DNA of 64,000 nucleotides from Infirmifilum lucidum (GTDB lineage Archaea; Thermoproteota; Thermoprotei; Thermofilales; Thermofilaceae): positions 62,001 to 126,000 of the forward strand of contig NZ_CP062310.1 of the NCBI RefSeq assembly GCF_014876775.1, in the 5' to 3' direction. The notes under the pieces are model-generated. The model had not been told where the DNA came from and searched no databases. It saw only the letters and a list, made by a program, of their open reading frames with translations. This document shows positions 1 through 8,693 of the stretch, one piece after another (the first letter of the stretch is position 1; each line of letters begins with the position of its first letter). The position numbers and the translations under genes were made by a program.

Positions 1-854
1 GACATGTTTTCAGGGATGGGGATGGGTAGCAGCATGTTTTCCCTCGCCAGGCCCGCACTTAAAGCCGTTACCACGTAGCGCTGGACAACATACAGTCTCC
101 CCCCGGCAGTGAAGAGCGTGAATACTGGCTTGAAGGACAAGGTTTGTAGAGACCCGTCTTCAACACTGAGTAGCTCTAGGCTCGTTTCTTCAGGCTCCCA
201 GAGGACGAGGTAGTTACCCCAAGCTAATAGCGACCCTAGACTCACCCTCTGCATCCACAGGGCCTTGCCCGTGTACGCGTCGAAGCACGCAATGTTCTCC
301 TGGCACTTAACAGCTATCTTGTCGCCCACTGCAACTACCCGGGTGCACCCACGAGGCAGGTTCCTAATCCTCAGGAATTCATTTAACTGGGAGCCGCTAG
401 CCGCCAAGCCTATAACCTCGCCTGTCATCGTCAGAGCGTAGAGGTTGTTGTCTACACTCGCCATTGAGAGAATCCTGGGAGACTCAACTTCAAGGGTGTA
501 ACCACTGCCTACGACTTTAACAAGGCTGGCTGCAACTTTCTTCGGGTGCCTCTGGGACATAGCGAAACCCTCCCCTGTTAGGGTAAGCTGGTCAGGTACT
601 GACTCAAGGACATACCTCTCCAGCCTTGCGGGGGGAGAAAGTACTGCTAGGTTCCTTGACTTCGTGTAGAACACTAGTCTCTCTCCAGCCTCGTGGAAAT
701 AGACCGGCTCTCCGAGAGCCTCTGTGAGGCGTTCAGGGGGGCGGGAGGGGTGCAACTTGTATACCTGGCCATGGGAGTCAACTGCGAAAGACAGGAAGAG
801 CTTCCTCACAGGGGCGTCAATGAGTTGGGCTTTCTGTATTGCTAGCTCCATCAT
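1..854 (-). CDS. Beta-propeller (PQQ/WD40-like) protein, C-terminus beyond left edge
   Basis: I read an open frame leftward from an ATG at 854 (tandem ATGs, 854 and 851) through the window edge, about 284 codons. The translation is rich in short beta strands, and one segment, ACFDAYTGKALW (about residues 190-201), is a classic PQQ-type propeller blade motif. Hydrophobic-strand segments recur in a blade-like pattern. No signal peptide is evident, so it is probably cytoplasmic and a protein-binding scaffold. It begins 6 nt after the stop of the bactofilin-like gene and is the fourth gene of the leftward operon that starts at 4876. The exact function is unknown. Confidence 0.75.
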   Translation of the reverse strand, partial: MMELAIQKAQLIDAPVRKLFLSFAVDSHGQVYKLHPSRPPERLTEALGEPVYFHEAGERLVFYTKSRNLAVLSPPARLERYVLESVPDQLTLTGEGFAMSQRHPKKVAASLVKVVGSGYTLEVESPRILSMASVDNNLYALTMTGEVIGLAASGSQLNEFLRIRNLPRGCTRVVAVGDKIAVKCQENIACFDAYTGKALWMQRVSLGSLLAWGNYLVLWEPEETSLELLSVEDGSLQTLSFKPVFTLFTAGGRLYVVQRYVVTALSAGLARENMLLPIPIPENM

Positions 855-860
855 GCCATC

Positions 861-2012
861 CTAGGAGACTTTGCTCCCGCAGTATATACAAATCTTTACC
901 CCAGGGGGGTTAGGCATGCCGCACTTTGAGCAGGTAACGTAGGGTAGTTTTCTAGACTGGAAGTACTCCTCGAGTATCTTGAAGAAGCTCCTCCGGACTT
1001 CTTCAATAGAGGCGCTCATGCCCCCGCCAGCCTTCTCTCTGACGTCTCTAAGGTACTGGCTTACGTAGGTGCTGAGGGTCAACCCGTTAATCCTTTTCTC
1101 TTTCAAGTCGAAAAGGACGTTCTTGCTCAGTGCTAGGGCCGTGTACAGGACTTTCTTGACTAGAACGTTTTGGAGCACCATTGCTGGAGAAGACCTCCAG
1201 AACCAGCTTACATACTCGTACTCTCCGGACTTCGCCAGGTCAAACTCGCTGAGGTAGTCAAAGCCCAGGCCTTTCTCGACTAGGGGGCACGACTGCTCGC
1301 GGTAGCGTGAGCACAGGAACGGGTTCTGCTCAACAGGGCAGTATATGCAAGGAAGCCCGAGGACTCTAATAGTGTCTGCCTTTAATTCTATCCTCCCGCC
1401 CCTCGACGCGATTATCGGGAGCATCGTGGTGTTCCCGGGCCCAAGAGTTACGTCACCGTACGCGTAGACGTGGTAGAACGTTGAGTTTTCAATATAGGCT
1501 TTCCCCTTACTGACCTTACTCCCGACGAGGATTCTACCCAAGATGACGCTCTCAGCCTCGATTTTGAGCTCTCTCAGGGCTAGCACGTTCCCTACAATCA
1601 CAGAAGGTGACCGTATGTAGAGGTTCCCCGTGATGACGTTCCCGAAGATCACTGTCGGGCTTTTCCCCTCTATCTGCAGGGAGCGTTCACGCGCGTGTTC
1701 TTCGCCTTCAGTCCTACTCGGGATAGTACCGACGTCTCCGAAGACGACTGCCGGCTCCTCAACAGTAGAGCTAAAACGTACCCTCGCCTCGGAGAGCACA
1801 GACCCCCTGACGAGCGCATCGCCGTTGAGGAGGACTTCGTCGAAGGCCATGAGGTCGTTGAAATGGGCGACGTCGGGATCCGAGTAAATACTCCTAACTC
1901 CGACTATCGGGCTTACGCCCCGATACCCTCCTTCGAGGTAGACAGCATCCCTAGTCTCGTCGTACTTTACCTTCTCCCCCGCTTCGAACCTCCTCCTAAC
2001 CAGGCCTGGCAT
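861..2012 (-). CDS. Bactofilin-like beta-helix protein with C-terminal zinc ribbon
   Basis: A 383-aa protein. Residues about 60-215 consist of repeating short hydrophobic turns (VIFGNV, VIVGNV, VILGRI) that resemble the right-handed beta-helix of bactofilins and other polymer-forming scaffold proteins. A Cys cluster (CIYC, later two more Cys) sits near residues 223-245. The C-terminus carries a typical zinc ribbon, CSKCG-N10-CIYCG, as found at the ends of archaeal zinc-ribbon proteins. No signal peptide or membrane span is seen. It starts 3 nt after the upstream coiled-coil gene and is followed 6 nt later by the propeller gene, so it is clearly one operon. A scaffold or polymer role is inferred from the repeat pattern only. 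Confidence 0.75.
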   Translation of the reverse strand: MPGLVRRRFEAGEKVKYDETRDAVYLEGGYRGVSPIVGVRSIYSDPDVAHFNDLMAFDEVLLNGDALVRGSVLSEARVRFSSTVEEPAVVFGDVGTIPSRTEGEEHARERSLQIEGKSPTVIFGNVITGNLYIRSPSVIVGNVLALRELKIEAESVILGRILVGSKVSKGKAYIENSTFYHVYAYGDVTLGPGNTTMLPIIASRGGRIELKADTIRVLGLPCIYCPVEQNPFLCSRYREQSCPLVEKGLGFDYLSEFDLAKSGEYEYVSWFWRSSPAMVLQNVLVKKVLYTALALSKNVLFDLKEKRINGLTLSTYVSQYLRDVREKAGGGMSASIEEVRRSFFKILEEYFQSRKLPYVTCSKCGMPNPPGVKICIYCGSKVS

Positions 2013-2015
2013 CGG

Positions 2016-2951
2016 CTACACCCTTATCTCCCATTCCTCGATGAGGCGTCTCTCAGAGGGGTCTCTTGCAAGGCTTAACAGCATTTGCTTGAGCTTGTGG
2101 ACGCTTTCCTGGCTTAGTGCTACAGGGTTGTTGTCAATATAGCTTGAAGCAAAAGACACTAGCTTGTTGTTTATCTCGAGGGGCTTCTCCCAGGCGAGCA
2201 GGGGGCCTGTAGTCCCCTCTAGGCTAGCGGAGTCGTGCTCTACTACTACTTTTACCACAGGTAGCAAGACCAACGTCACATCTGTGCCGTCAGGGGGTGT
2301 TACGGGAAACAGGAACTGCGAGACTCTCTCCTTGAAGGCTTTCTGCACGCCACTAGCTTTTTCGAGCCTAGTGGACGCCCCGGCAAGCTTTTCCCTAATT
2401 TCCTTGAGCGTCTCGATCCTCCTCTTTATATCTTCATGGGTAACTATTTCGAGCAGCTCTGGGTCGACGTACTCCGGTTGGGCGAGGTCATAGAATGTAC
2501 GAACTTGCTCGCGCTCGTCTAAGGCGAGCTTGAGGAGCTTAAAGTCTCCCTGCGCCCTCCTAGCGAATTGAGCAGCGTAGTCCCTTATGGCATCAAGGTA
2601 GTCGCTGATTATCTCCTGGTACTTCTTTACGAACACCTCCTCTACTTCCTTAAGCTTCTTTGCTATAACGTCCCGGAAAGACGTTAAGGCCTCGAGCCTG
2701 CTTTTAACTGCAGCATAGTCGAGCATCACGTCCAAAGCGTTGGTGAGTAGAAGCCTTAGTGCCACTTCATTGCGCATCCTATTGATACTAGAGTCAATTT
2801 TCAGCAGCTCTCCGTCTACCTTCTGAACATCTTTCCTCAATCCACTTATTGAGTCGCGGACTGACTGGAGTAAGCCCAGGATCTGGGAGTTCTGGTGAAT
2901 GAGCTCACGCAGGTAACTCTCAAGCCTAGTGATGCTACTCTCCGAGCTCAT
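2016..2951 (-). CDS. Coiled-coil protein, function unknown
   Basis: A 311-aa protein whose first 75 residues are heptad-patterned coiled coil. A mostly helical middle and a more beta-like C-terminal third (about residues 215-260) follow. It starts with ATG overlapping the stop of the membrane coiled-coil gene (ATGA), which indicates translational coupling and a likely physical partnership. No catalytic motif, Cys cluster or membrane segment is visible. I do not recognise a family. Confidence 0.7.
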   Translation of the reverse strand: MSSESSITRLESYLRELIHQNSQILGLLQSVRDSISGLRKDVQKVDGELLKIDSSINRMRNEVALRLLLTNALDVMLDYAAVKSRLEALTSFRDVIAKKLKEVEEVFVKKYQEIISDYLDAIRDYAAQFARRAQGDFKLLKLALDEREQVRTFYDLAQPEYVDPELLEIVTHEDIKRRIETLKEIREKLAGASTRLEKASGVQKAFKERVSQFLFPVTPPDGTDVTLVLLPVVKVVVEHDSASLEGTTGPLLAWEKPLEINNKLVSFASSYIDNNPVALSQESVHKLKQMLLSLARDPSERRLIEEWEIRV

Positions 2952-4876
2952 CTCCCCTCACCCCTTACAATGCTCAATACCCTCTCAACCTGGCTCTTCA
3001 GCTCCGGCCTCTCTTTGACTAGGTCTTCTATGTTCAGAGCCGCAGCTCCTGCCACGACTACAGCCGAGTACTCTCTCAGCATCTTCAGGTGGGACTCTGC
3101 CTGGGCTATTTCTTTCTGGATGCTCTCTCTTTCTTTCTCGAAGTCCCTCAGGATTTGTTCGTAAGCGCCTATACCTGTTTTGCTCACGTTCTTCAGGTTC
3201 CTTGCCTCATTAACGGATCTTATGATCTCTGAACTCACTTTCTCGAGGTGCTCCACTCTCTCGTTCAGCAGGGCTATATAGCCCTTGACGGCCGGAAGCT
3301 CAAGGTTAAATAGCTTGTAGTAATCCCCTGCTCCCAGGACTGAGCCGCAGCTCCCACAGGTGATTTCCGGCTCGCTGAAAACAGATACCCACTTTAGGGT
3401 TATCTGCTCGTCCGAGCCTGTTAGTGGGAGAGCGAAGATCTCTAGGCCCTCTTCGTAATTCTTTAGGAGTTCGTCTAGGCTCTCCGAGCCCTTTACGTTG
3501 GGGAGGGGGAGAGACCGGGTGAGCTCGTCGTTCAGGCTCCTCCACTTCTCCTCCACAATATGCCTCGTAGACTCGTGTGGGAAAAGAATGTCGGGATCCC
3601 TATCTACACCTCCAAGAATGTAGTCTAGAACCCATCTCCTGAGGTCGATGTCGCGCTTGTACCTGCGTAGGGACGTGCTTGCGCACTTCCTGCAGAAATA
3701 CCTTGAGTACATGTATTCAATGGCTCTGCCCTCTAAGGGAATAGTAGCTTCAATGAGCTCCTTTATAGCTTTCCCGATTAGAGTAGTGTAAATCTCTTGT
3801 CTTTCAGTGAACTCTAGAGCTTCACGGGTAAAGTCGGGAATGTACTGCATACTCTCAATAACAGAGCACAGCTCTCTAAACTTCCCAGCGTCCTCAATAG
3901 CCTCCGCGCCGCCCACAGGTAAACGCCCCCCTAAAGCCTCTACGTCCAGCTCACGGGCAATGCCGTCGGAGAAAAGCTTCCCGAAGAACTCCAGAGTATT
4001 GGGTGCTGGCTTTATAGGCCTGAAGGTCTCCTCGCTATACTCTATAGACGCCGAGACAGTGTTAGACACCTCCGAGATAACCTCGTCTAGGATTATCTCC
4101 GGGTTCCTGCTCTTGAGAACCTTCTCCCAGAAGTTAAGCTCTCTAAGCCCCTTCACGACCTTGTAGCCTGTATCCTTTTCGCGGATAGTCGCCTCTAGGT
4201 ATATGTTCTCTCCTACACGGAGCCTCTTAATAGCCTCGTTGACGAGGTCGGGGTTAGAGACGATGAAGAGCTCGAACTTAGCCTCGTCAGCCCAGGGCGC
4301 GAAGGCCACAAAACCGCCATCTACTCTGGCCAGGGAGACTGGCGCGTACGCGCGAAAGGCCCGCAAGAGTACGGGGGGCAACCTGAAGCCTTTGAGCTCC
4401 CCCTCTAGCGTAGCTATTTTTCTGCTCAAGAACTCTATTTGGCTCTCCAAACCCCTATTCTCCCGCTGAAGCTCCTCTTTTTCCCTCTGCAACCTGCTAA
4501 ACTCGTCGTTTTTAGCGAGGGCAACAGTTCCAGATATAATAAGAAGGAGTAGACTTAGAATTATAAACCCCGCGTTATTGGAGGCGAGAGAAATAACGAA
4601 GATGATTAAGAAGATGAACACTAGAATCGACGCAAAGTTTTTCTGGGGTTCGAGCTCGACTAGCCTCTTTTCGATAAAGGATATACGCTCAGAGTTCTGC
4701 CTGTACTTCGCCTCGCTCTCCCTCTTGAGCTCCAGGCTCCTAGAAAGCTCTTCTTTAAGGTTGCGGAACTCCTCCAGTCTCCTGTTTAATATTTCTTTTA
4801 GGAGTCTTGCTGCAAGTTCTTCCAACAAGGAGGGCATTTCGACGACTAGAAGCCTAGCTTTAGGGCTTTTTTCCAT
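2948..4876 (-). CDS. Membrane-anchored coiled-coil protein with cysteine pairs
   Basis: A 642-aa protein. Residues 10-75 are coiled coil. Two adjacent hydrophobic helices at about 82-122 make a membrane hairpin, followed by more coiled coil to about 165. The large soluble part contains two CxxC-type pairs (CRKC near residue 393 and CGSC near 513) that probably bind one zinc, and the C-terminus is again coiled coil. The ATG at 4876 lies about 29 nt downstream of an AT-rich TATA box at 4900-4913 (minus strand), so the mRNA is probably leaderless. It is the first gene of the leftward operon. It may be the membrane anchor for the coiled-coil, bactofilin-like and propeller proteins; that role is inference. 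Confidence 0.75.
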   Translation of the reverse strand: MEKSPKARLLVVEMPSLLEELAARLLKEILNRRLEEFRNLKEELSRSLELKRESEAKYRQNSERISFIEKRLVELEPQKNFASILVFIFLIIFVISLASNNAGFIILSLLLLIISGTVALAKNDEFSRLQREKEELQRENRGLESQIEFLSRKIATLEGELKGFRLPPVLLRAFRAYAPVSLARVDGGFVAFAPWADEAKFELFIVSNPDLVNEAIKRLRVGENIYLEATIREKDTGYKVVKGLRELNFWEKVLKSRNPEIILDEVISEVSNTVSASIEYSEETFRPIKPAPNTLEFFGKLFSDGIARELDVEALGGRLPVGGAEAIEDAGKFRELCSVIESMQYIPDFTREALEFTERQEIYTTLIGKAIKELIEATIPLEGRAIEYMYSRYFCRKCASTSLRRYKRDIDLRRWVLDYILGGVDRDPDILFPHESTRHIVEEKWRSLNDELTRSLPLPNVKGSESLDELLKNYEEGLEIFALPLTGSDEQITLKWVSVFSEPEITCGSCGSVLGAGDYYKLFNLELPAVKGYIALLNERVEHLEKVSSEIIRSVNEARNLKNVSKTGIGAYEQILRDFEKERESIQKEIAQAESHLKMLREYSAVVVAGAAALNIEDLVKERPELKSQVERVLSIVRGEGR

Positions 4877-5029
4877 ACCGCCCCGATACTATTTGTCTTT
4901 TTTTATATATATTCCTTGCTATTAAATTCTTTTACCTTTTCTTCTTTTAGGGCCTTGTATCAGCCACGTCGAAAATCCACGATTAATGCTGTCGAAAAGC
5001 TTAAAAGAGCTCTTCAGAGTATTTTCCCC
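4877..5029. promoter_or_regulatory. Divergent promoter region
   Basis: The AT-rich stretch at 4900-4913 is the minus-strand TATA box for the gene starting at 4876. On the plus strand TTAAAAG at 5001-5007 lies about 27 nt before the GTG at 5030. Two separate TATA boxes thus drive the two divergent clusters. Confidence 0.6.
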
Positions 5030-5437
5030 GTGGATTGGTACTCCCTTCTTGCACTGGCGAGCGGGTGGGCTGTAGGGCGGGAAGTCAAGAGGAAAGAGTA
5101 CATAGTCTCGCCGACAATAGTTTTCGTCTCACCCACCACCGACGTGATTGATGCTCTAAGCAGCAGGCCTAAGGGAGTGGAGGACATTGTTAGGGAGGCC
5201 TTTAAGGAGAACATGGGGCGGGAGCCCACAGAGGAGGAGTTGAGACTCGTCATTAAGGAGCTTGAGAAGAGGTCTCAGGGCCCGTCGGACAAGACGAGGA
5301 AGATCTACGAGTGTCTGGACAAGCTCAGGAAAATACAGGAAGCTTTTTGCAACGGTAAGATTGACAGCGGGCTCTACGTCTGGATGCGTAGGCGCTACGT
5401 AGACAAGCTCGTGAAGTTAGTGACGGGTGAGGCGTAA
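5030..5437 (+). CDS. Small protein with SHOCT-like C-terminal helical hairpin
   Basis: A longer frame is open from 4916, but I prefer the GTG at 5030 because a TATA box (5001-5007) sits about 27 nt upstream, the spacing used across this window. The 135-aa product has a short hydrophobic N-terminus (LLALASGWAVG), a central acidic helical region, and ends with a helix-GKID-helix segment (FCNGKIDSGLYVWMRR). That segment resembles SHOCT-type hairpins that are also found in four neighbouring proteins. The stop at 5435-5437 is 41 nt before the next gene. The function is unknown; it may be a subunit of the local membrane or protease assembly. Confidence 0.6.
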   Translation: MDWYSLLALASGWAVGREVKRKEYIVSPTIVFVSPTTDVIDALSSRPKGVEDIVREAFKENMGREPTEEELRLVIKELEKRSQGPSDKTRKIYECLDKLRKIQEAFCNGKIDSGLYVWMRRRYVDKLVKLVTGEA

Positions 5438-5478
5438 CGTTCAGAGAGGAGTACGAAAACTTCAAGAAGTTCAAGGAA

Positions 5479-7332
5479 ATGCTGAGAGAGCGGTACGGGT
5501 ACATCGAGCACAGAACCGTAGACGAGCTCGCCGAGAGAGGGCCAAGCTTCCTGGGAGATCTACTCAAGGAGCTGGACGGCATTGAAGACCAAATCTCAAG
5601 AGCTCGTCTCTTGTCCTCTGATATGAAGCATCTACTCGAGAGAGTAAAAGGGTATAAGGAGAAAGTGAGGAGTGCATACGAGAAGGCTAGGGACATATGC
5701 GTTAAGTTACAAATTAGAGCGGATAAGGGGAGCGTCGTTACCGGTGACACGGTACAAGTCACTCTGAGGGCTATTAACTGTAGCCTCTTCGACGTTGAGC
5801 TAGAATTCCCAGAATCCTGGCCTGACAAAGTCTCAGACGGGCTCGAGCTCGTCGCCCCCCAGAAGCCCCCCAAGCCATTCAAAGTCCCGTTGGGGAAGGG
5901 AGAGGATGCAACATACACTTTCACTTACCGTGCTGAGAAAGAGGGGAGACATGCTATTGGTGGGATGTTCGTACACGCACGCGGCGGGGGCGCGTCGAGA
6001 CAACTTCAGATAAACCTCATAGAGGTCATCGTCAGAGCTCCCGGTGCTGAGAGAAAACCTGGCGTGGAGAAGCCGCTAGTTGAAGCCGCCCCGGCACCCC
6101 GAGTCGAAATCGAGCTTAGGAAAACCGTCGAAAGGGATAAAGTCTTTGAGGGCGAGAGTATCAGAGTCAACGTACATGTTCGCAACAGGGGCAACATCGC
6201 TACCCCCCTGGCTGTCAGGAATGACGAGAAGGCGGTGAGCGGGGACTCGAGCTGGTCTGGGACTCTGGGGCCCGGCGAGGAGTACACGCTGAGCTACGAA
6301 GTTAAAGCCGAGAAGAGGGGTGTTATCACCTTGGAGCCAGCCGTGGCGGAGTGCTACGTCGACGGTAAGTTGTACACCTTTAGGAGTAACAGTGTGAGCG
6401 TTAATGTTCTCCCGAGGGAGGAGGAGAGGATAGACGTTGACCAGCTCGTGAACGGAGTTGTGCAGAAGGGGCTCCTCTTCATGGTCGGGTACCTCGTCGC
6501 CAGGGGGAAGGAGGTTAAAGTCCCGAAGAAGACCATCGTCGAGAACATTAGAGCTGTTGAGAAGAGGGATGAGGGGAAACTGTACGTCCTAGAGCACCCT
6601 ATAAGCGTCGTGATCGAGGAACACGACGACTTCGTGCGGCTCAGGAGAGCGAGCCCAGCTGAGCTTTCGAGCGCCGTAGACGCGGCAACAGCTGAGAGGC
6701 TCGAGTCAGCCTTCATCGGGATAATGGAGGGGAGGCTCAGCGCGTGGAGACCTAGAGAAGCGGAGAAATTTAAGAAAGAGAGTATCTCAGACCCCCCTAA
6801 TGGTCTAGGTGTAGTCTACACCTATCTGAGGGGAGGGCTCGTACCTAGGGCTGTCAGTAGAGTGTACGTGCTAACGTACTCTAGGCGTGACAAACTCTCC
6901 AAGTACGGCGTAGACCACTACCCCCTGAGTACTAAGGAGGTCAGCAGAGCTATAGGAGTTGTTGAAGGAAAAGACGAGCCTGCCATAGTGATCGTGGGGT
7001 CACCCACTGGGTGGGACGAAGAAGCTAAGAAATTCGCCCGCCATTACGTGAACCCGAGAATCGGGCTTTTACTAGTCGACTTGAAGACTATGGAGCTCTA
7101 CTACAACCCCCAGGGCCTAGTCCAAGAAGTCGTAGACCTAGTTCCGGACTTCGGCAAGCTAGTCCAGCCAGTCCCAGAGGAGTGCCTCGAGACAGTAGAG
7201 AGGCTAGACGACGCGTTGCTCAACGGAGTTATAACTCAGGACGACTACTTAAGGAAGATAGGCGAGGAGGTGCAAGTGTGCCTGCAGAGGAAGGAGAAAG
7301 TTCTCGCCGGCCCTCTGCCTGAAAAAACTTGA
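5479..7332 (+). CDS. Ig-like (CARDB-type) repeat protein, cytoplasmic, function unknown
   Basis: A 617-aa protein. The frame is open from 5431, but ATG 5479 is the first usable start. The N-terminus (1-75) is coiled coil. Two immunoglobulin-like beta-sandwich domains follow (about 80-180 and 210-315; the second resembles CARDB, with NVHVRNRGN and the spaced strands usual there). An alpha/beta domain at about 340-575 has strands such as AIVIVGSP and GLLLVDLKTMELYY. The C-terminus contains a SHOCT-like hairpin (LLNGVITQDDYLRKI). There is no signal peptide, which is unusual for Ig-like repeats. It is probably co-transcribed with the preceding small gene. Confidence 0.7.
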   Translation: MLRERYGYIEHRTVDELAERGPSFLGDLLKELDGIEDQISRARLLSSDMKHLLERVKGYKEKVRSAYEKARDICVKLQIRADKGSVVTGDTVQVTLRAINCSLFDVELEFPESWPDKVSDGLELVAPQKPPKPFKVPLGKGEDATYTFTYRAEKEGRHAIGGMFVHARGGGASRQLQINLIEVIVRAPGAERKPGVEKPLVEAAPAPRVEIELRKTVERDKVFEGESIRVNVHVRNRGNIATPLAVRNDEKAVSGDSSWSGTLGPGEEYTLSYEVKAEKRGVITLEPAVAECYVDGKLYTFRSNSVSVNVLPREEERIDVDQLVNGVVQKGLLFMVGYLVARGKEVKVPKKTIVENIRAVEKRDEGKLYVLEHPISVVIEEHDDFVRLRRASPAELSSAVDAATAERLESAFIGIMEGRLSAWRPREAEKFKKESISDPPNGLGVVYTYLRGGLVPRAVSRVYVLTYSRRDKLSKYGVDHYPLSTKEVSRAIGVVEGKDEPAIVIVGSPTGWDEEAKKFARHYVNPRIGLLLVDLKTMELYYNPQGLVQEVVDLVPDFGKLVQPVPEECLETVERLDDALLNGVITQDDYLRKIGEEVQVCLQRKEKVLAGPLPEKT

Positions 7333-7380
7333 ACACACGGAGGCAAAAGTTTTAATACCCTTAGGTGCTCTCCTATAAGC

Positions 7381-7788
7381 GTGAGTGTACGCCTACTCAT
7401 AGCACTAATCCTAGCTATTCTAGCCCTCCCAGGGCTCTATGAGTGGTTTTCCGGGGGGATGAGGACGGCCCCTCCCGTACTGCCGATAATCTCCCTCGTG
7501 TTGTCTGCGTACCTAGCCATTTCGTGGCTACGCTCAAAGCTGAAGAAGCCCAAGAAGCTAGCACTCCCCGAGCCCACAGCAACAGGGGTATTGACGGCGG
7601 CGGCTATAGGTCTTCTCCTGGCAGGTCTCCTCGAGGCCCGCAAACAGAGAAAACTCACTGAAGAAGAGATGTTGAGGCTTGGAAAGATTGAACGGGATCT
7701 GGAGGAGCTTATGCTCCAGGGCAAAATAGACGCCAGGAAATACAGCGAGTTGAGGAGAATGATTGAAGAACTTAAAGTAGCATCCTAG
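7381..7788 (+). CDS. Small membrane protein with SHOCT-like C-terminus
   Basis: A 135-aa protein starting at GTG 7381, about 27 nt after a TATA box at 7350-7357. Three hydrophobic segments are visible (about 5-25, 33-50 and 68-86), linked by a basic loop. The last 40 residues form a helix-turn-helix hairpin (LMLQGKIDARKYSELRRMIE) of SHOCT type. Because the same hairpin appears in proteins on both sides, this may be a membrane anchor that recruits partners. No enzyme motif is seen. Confidence 0.65.
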   Translation: MSVRLLIALILAILALPGLYEWFSGGMRTAPPVLPIISLVLSAYLAISWLRSKLKKPKKLALPEPTATGVLTAAAIGLLLAGLLEARKQRKLTEEEMLRLGKIERDLEELMLQGKIDARKYSELRRMIEELKVAS

Positions 7789-7827
7789 AAATATCCCTCT
7801 TTTTCCCTCTTATTTTCCTTGTGCCTG

Positions 7828-8400
7828 CTACCTGAGAGGATATAAGAGCCTCTGTAGCTCCAGTTCCTTCTCTTTTATCTTTCTCTCAACTTCTTCAAGC
7901 TTCTTTTTAGCATCCTCCACCTCCTGGGGGTCTTTCCCTAAGTACACTCTCCGCATTAATTCACCCCTTATCTCGTTGAGAGTATTTATCTCATTCTCGA
8001 TTTTCTTCCTCTGCAGCTCCACCTCAACGGAGGACGGAGAGTAAAGCGGTTGCTGGGGAATTGGGGACGGAGGGTAAAGCGGTTGCTGGGGGGTTTGCAC
8101 CGGAGGATAGCCCCTCCTCTCTAGTTCGCGTATTATGGCGTTTATGTCGACCTGAGGTGAGGCGAGTGGGGGAGACTGTTGTTTTAGCGAAGCTATCTCC
8201 TGCTCGATCCTCCTTAAGAGCTCATCTTGCGTGATTTTGCCTCTATTCGCCTGTGAAACTAAATCCGCGATTTTCTGTGATAGAGCAGGGTAAAGGGTAT
8301 TTATTAATGCAGCATAGAAGAGGCCTCGTGCAGTCTCAGTGCCGACTGTCTTTGCTATCTCTTTAAACACCGCATTCCAGTCAATTGATGAGCTACCCAT
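7828..8400 (-). CDS. Helical, Pro/Gln-linker protein with SHOCT-like segment
   Basis: The frame is open to 8430, but I choose ATG 8400 (MGSSSIDW), since the extra N-terminal residues overlap an AT-rich promoter-like stretch at 8412-8443. The product is 190 aa: an N-terminal helical domain, a hairpin NRGKITQDELLRRI at about 60-73, a Pro/Gln linker with the unit QQPLYxPSx repeated twice, and a C-terminal highly charged coiled coil. It may be a soluble adaptor in the local assembly. It converges on the gene ending at 7788. Confidence 0.6.
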   Translation of the reverse strand: MGSSSIDWNAVFKEIAKTVGTETARGLFYAALINTLYPALSQKIADLVSQANRGKITQDELLRRIEQEIASLKQQSPPLASPQVDINAIIRELERRGYPPVQTPQQPLYPPSPIPQQPLYSPSSVEVELQRKKIENEINTLNEIRGELMRRVYLGKDPQEVEDAKKKLEEVERKIKEKELELQRLLYPLR

Positions 8401-8536
8401 TCGTATCGAGCTATAATATGAACAACACATATATTTACTTTGTGTAGAAAAACGAGGGAAATCATGTATACCCTTAAATTAGAGGATGAAAAGGAAGTAA
8501 TTCGCCTTCCTTAAGGTCTCGACTCCTAAAGATCCC

Positions 8537-8644
8537 CTATGCCTCCGGCCTCAAGGGGTTCCCAATGGGTTTTTGAGCTACATCCCCCCTGGGCACGGCT
8601 CTGGGCTTGAGTCCCACCACGACCGAAAACTCAGCTCTATTCAT
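8537..8644 (-). pseudogene. Possible remnant of a TnpB (IS605 OrfB) C-terminus
   Basis: A 35-codon frame read leftward contains VGLKPRAVPRGDV and ends in a stop at 8537-8539. The Lys-Pro-Arg-rich tail looks like the extreme C-terminus of crenarchaeal TnpB proteins. No catalytic RuvC or zinc-finger part survives upstream, so at most this is the right end of a decayed IS605-family element. I could not compare it with known elements. Confidence 0.3.
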
Positions 8645-8693
8645 TATGCGAGATTAGGGAGTAGCTCTTCAGTCCACTATTCCCACTGGTAGC

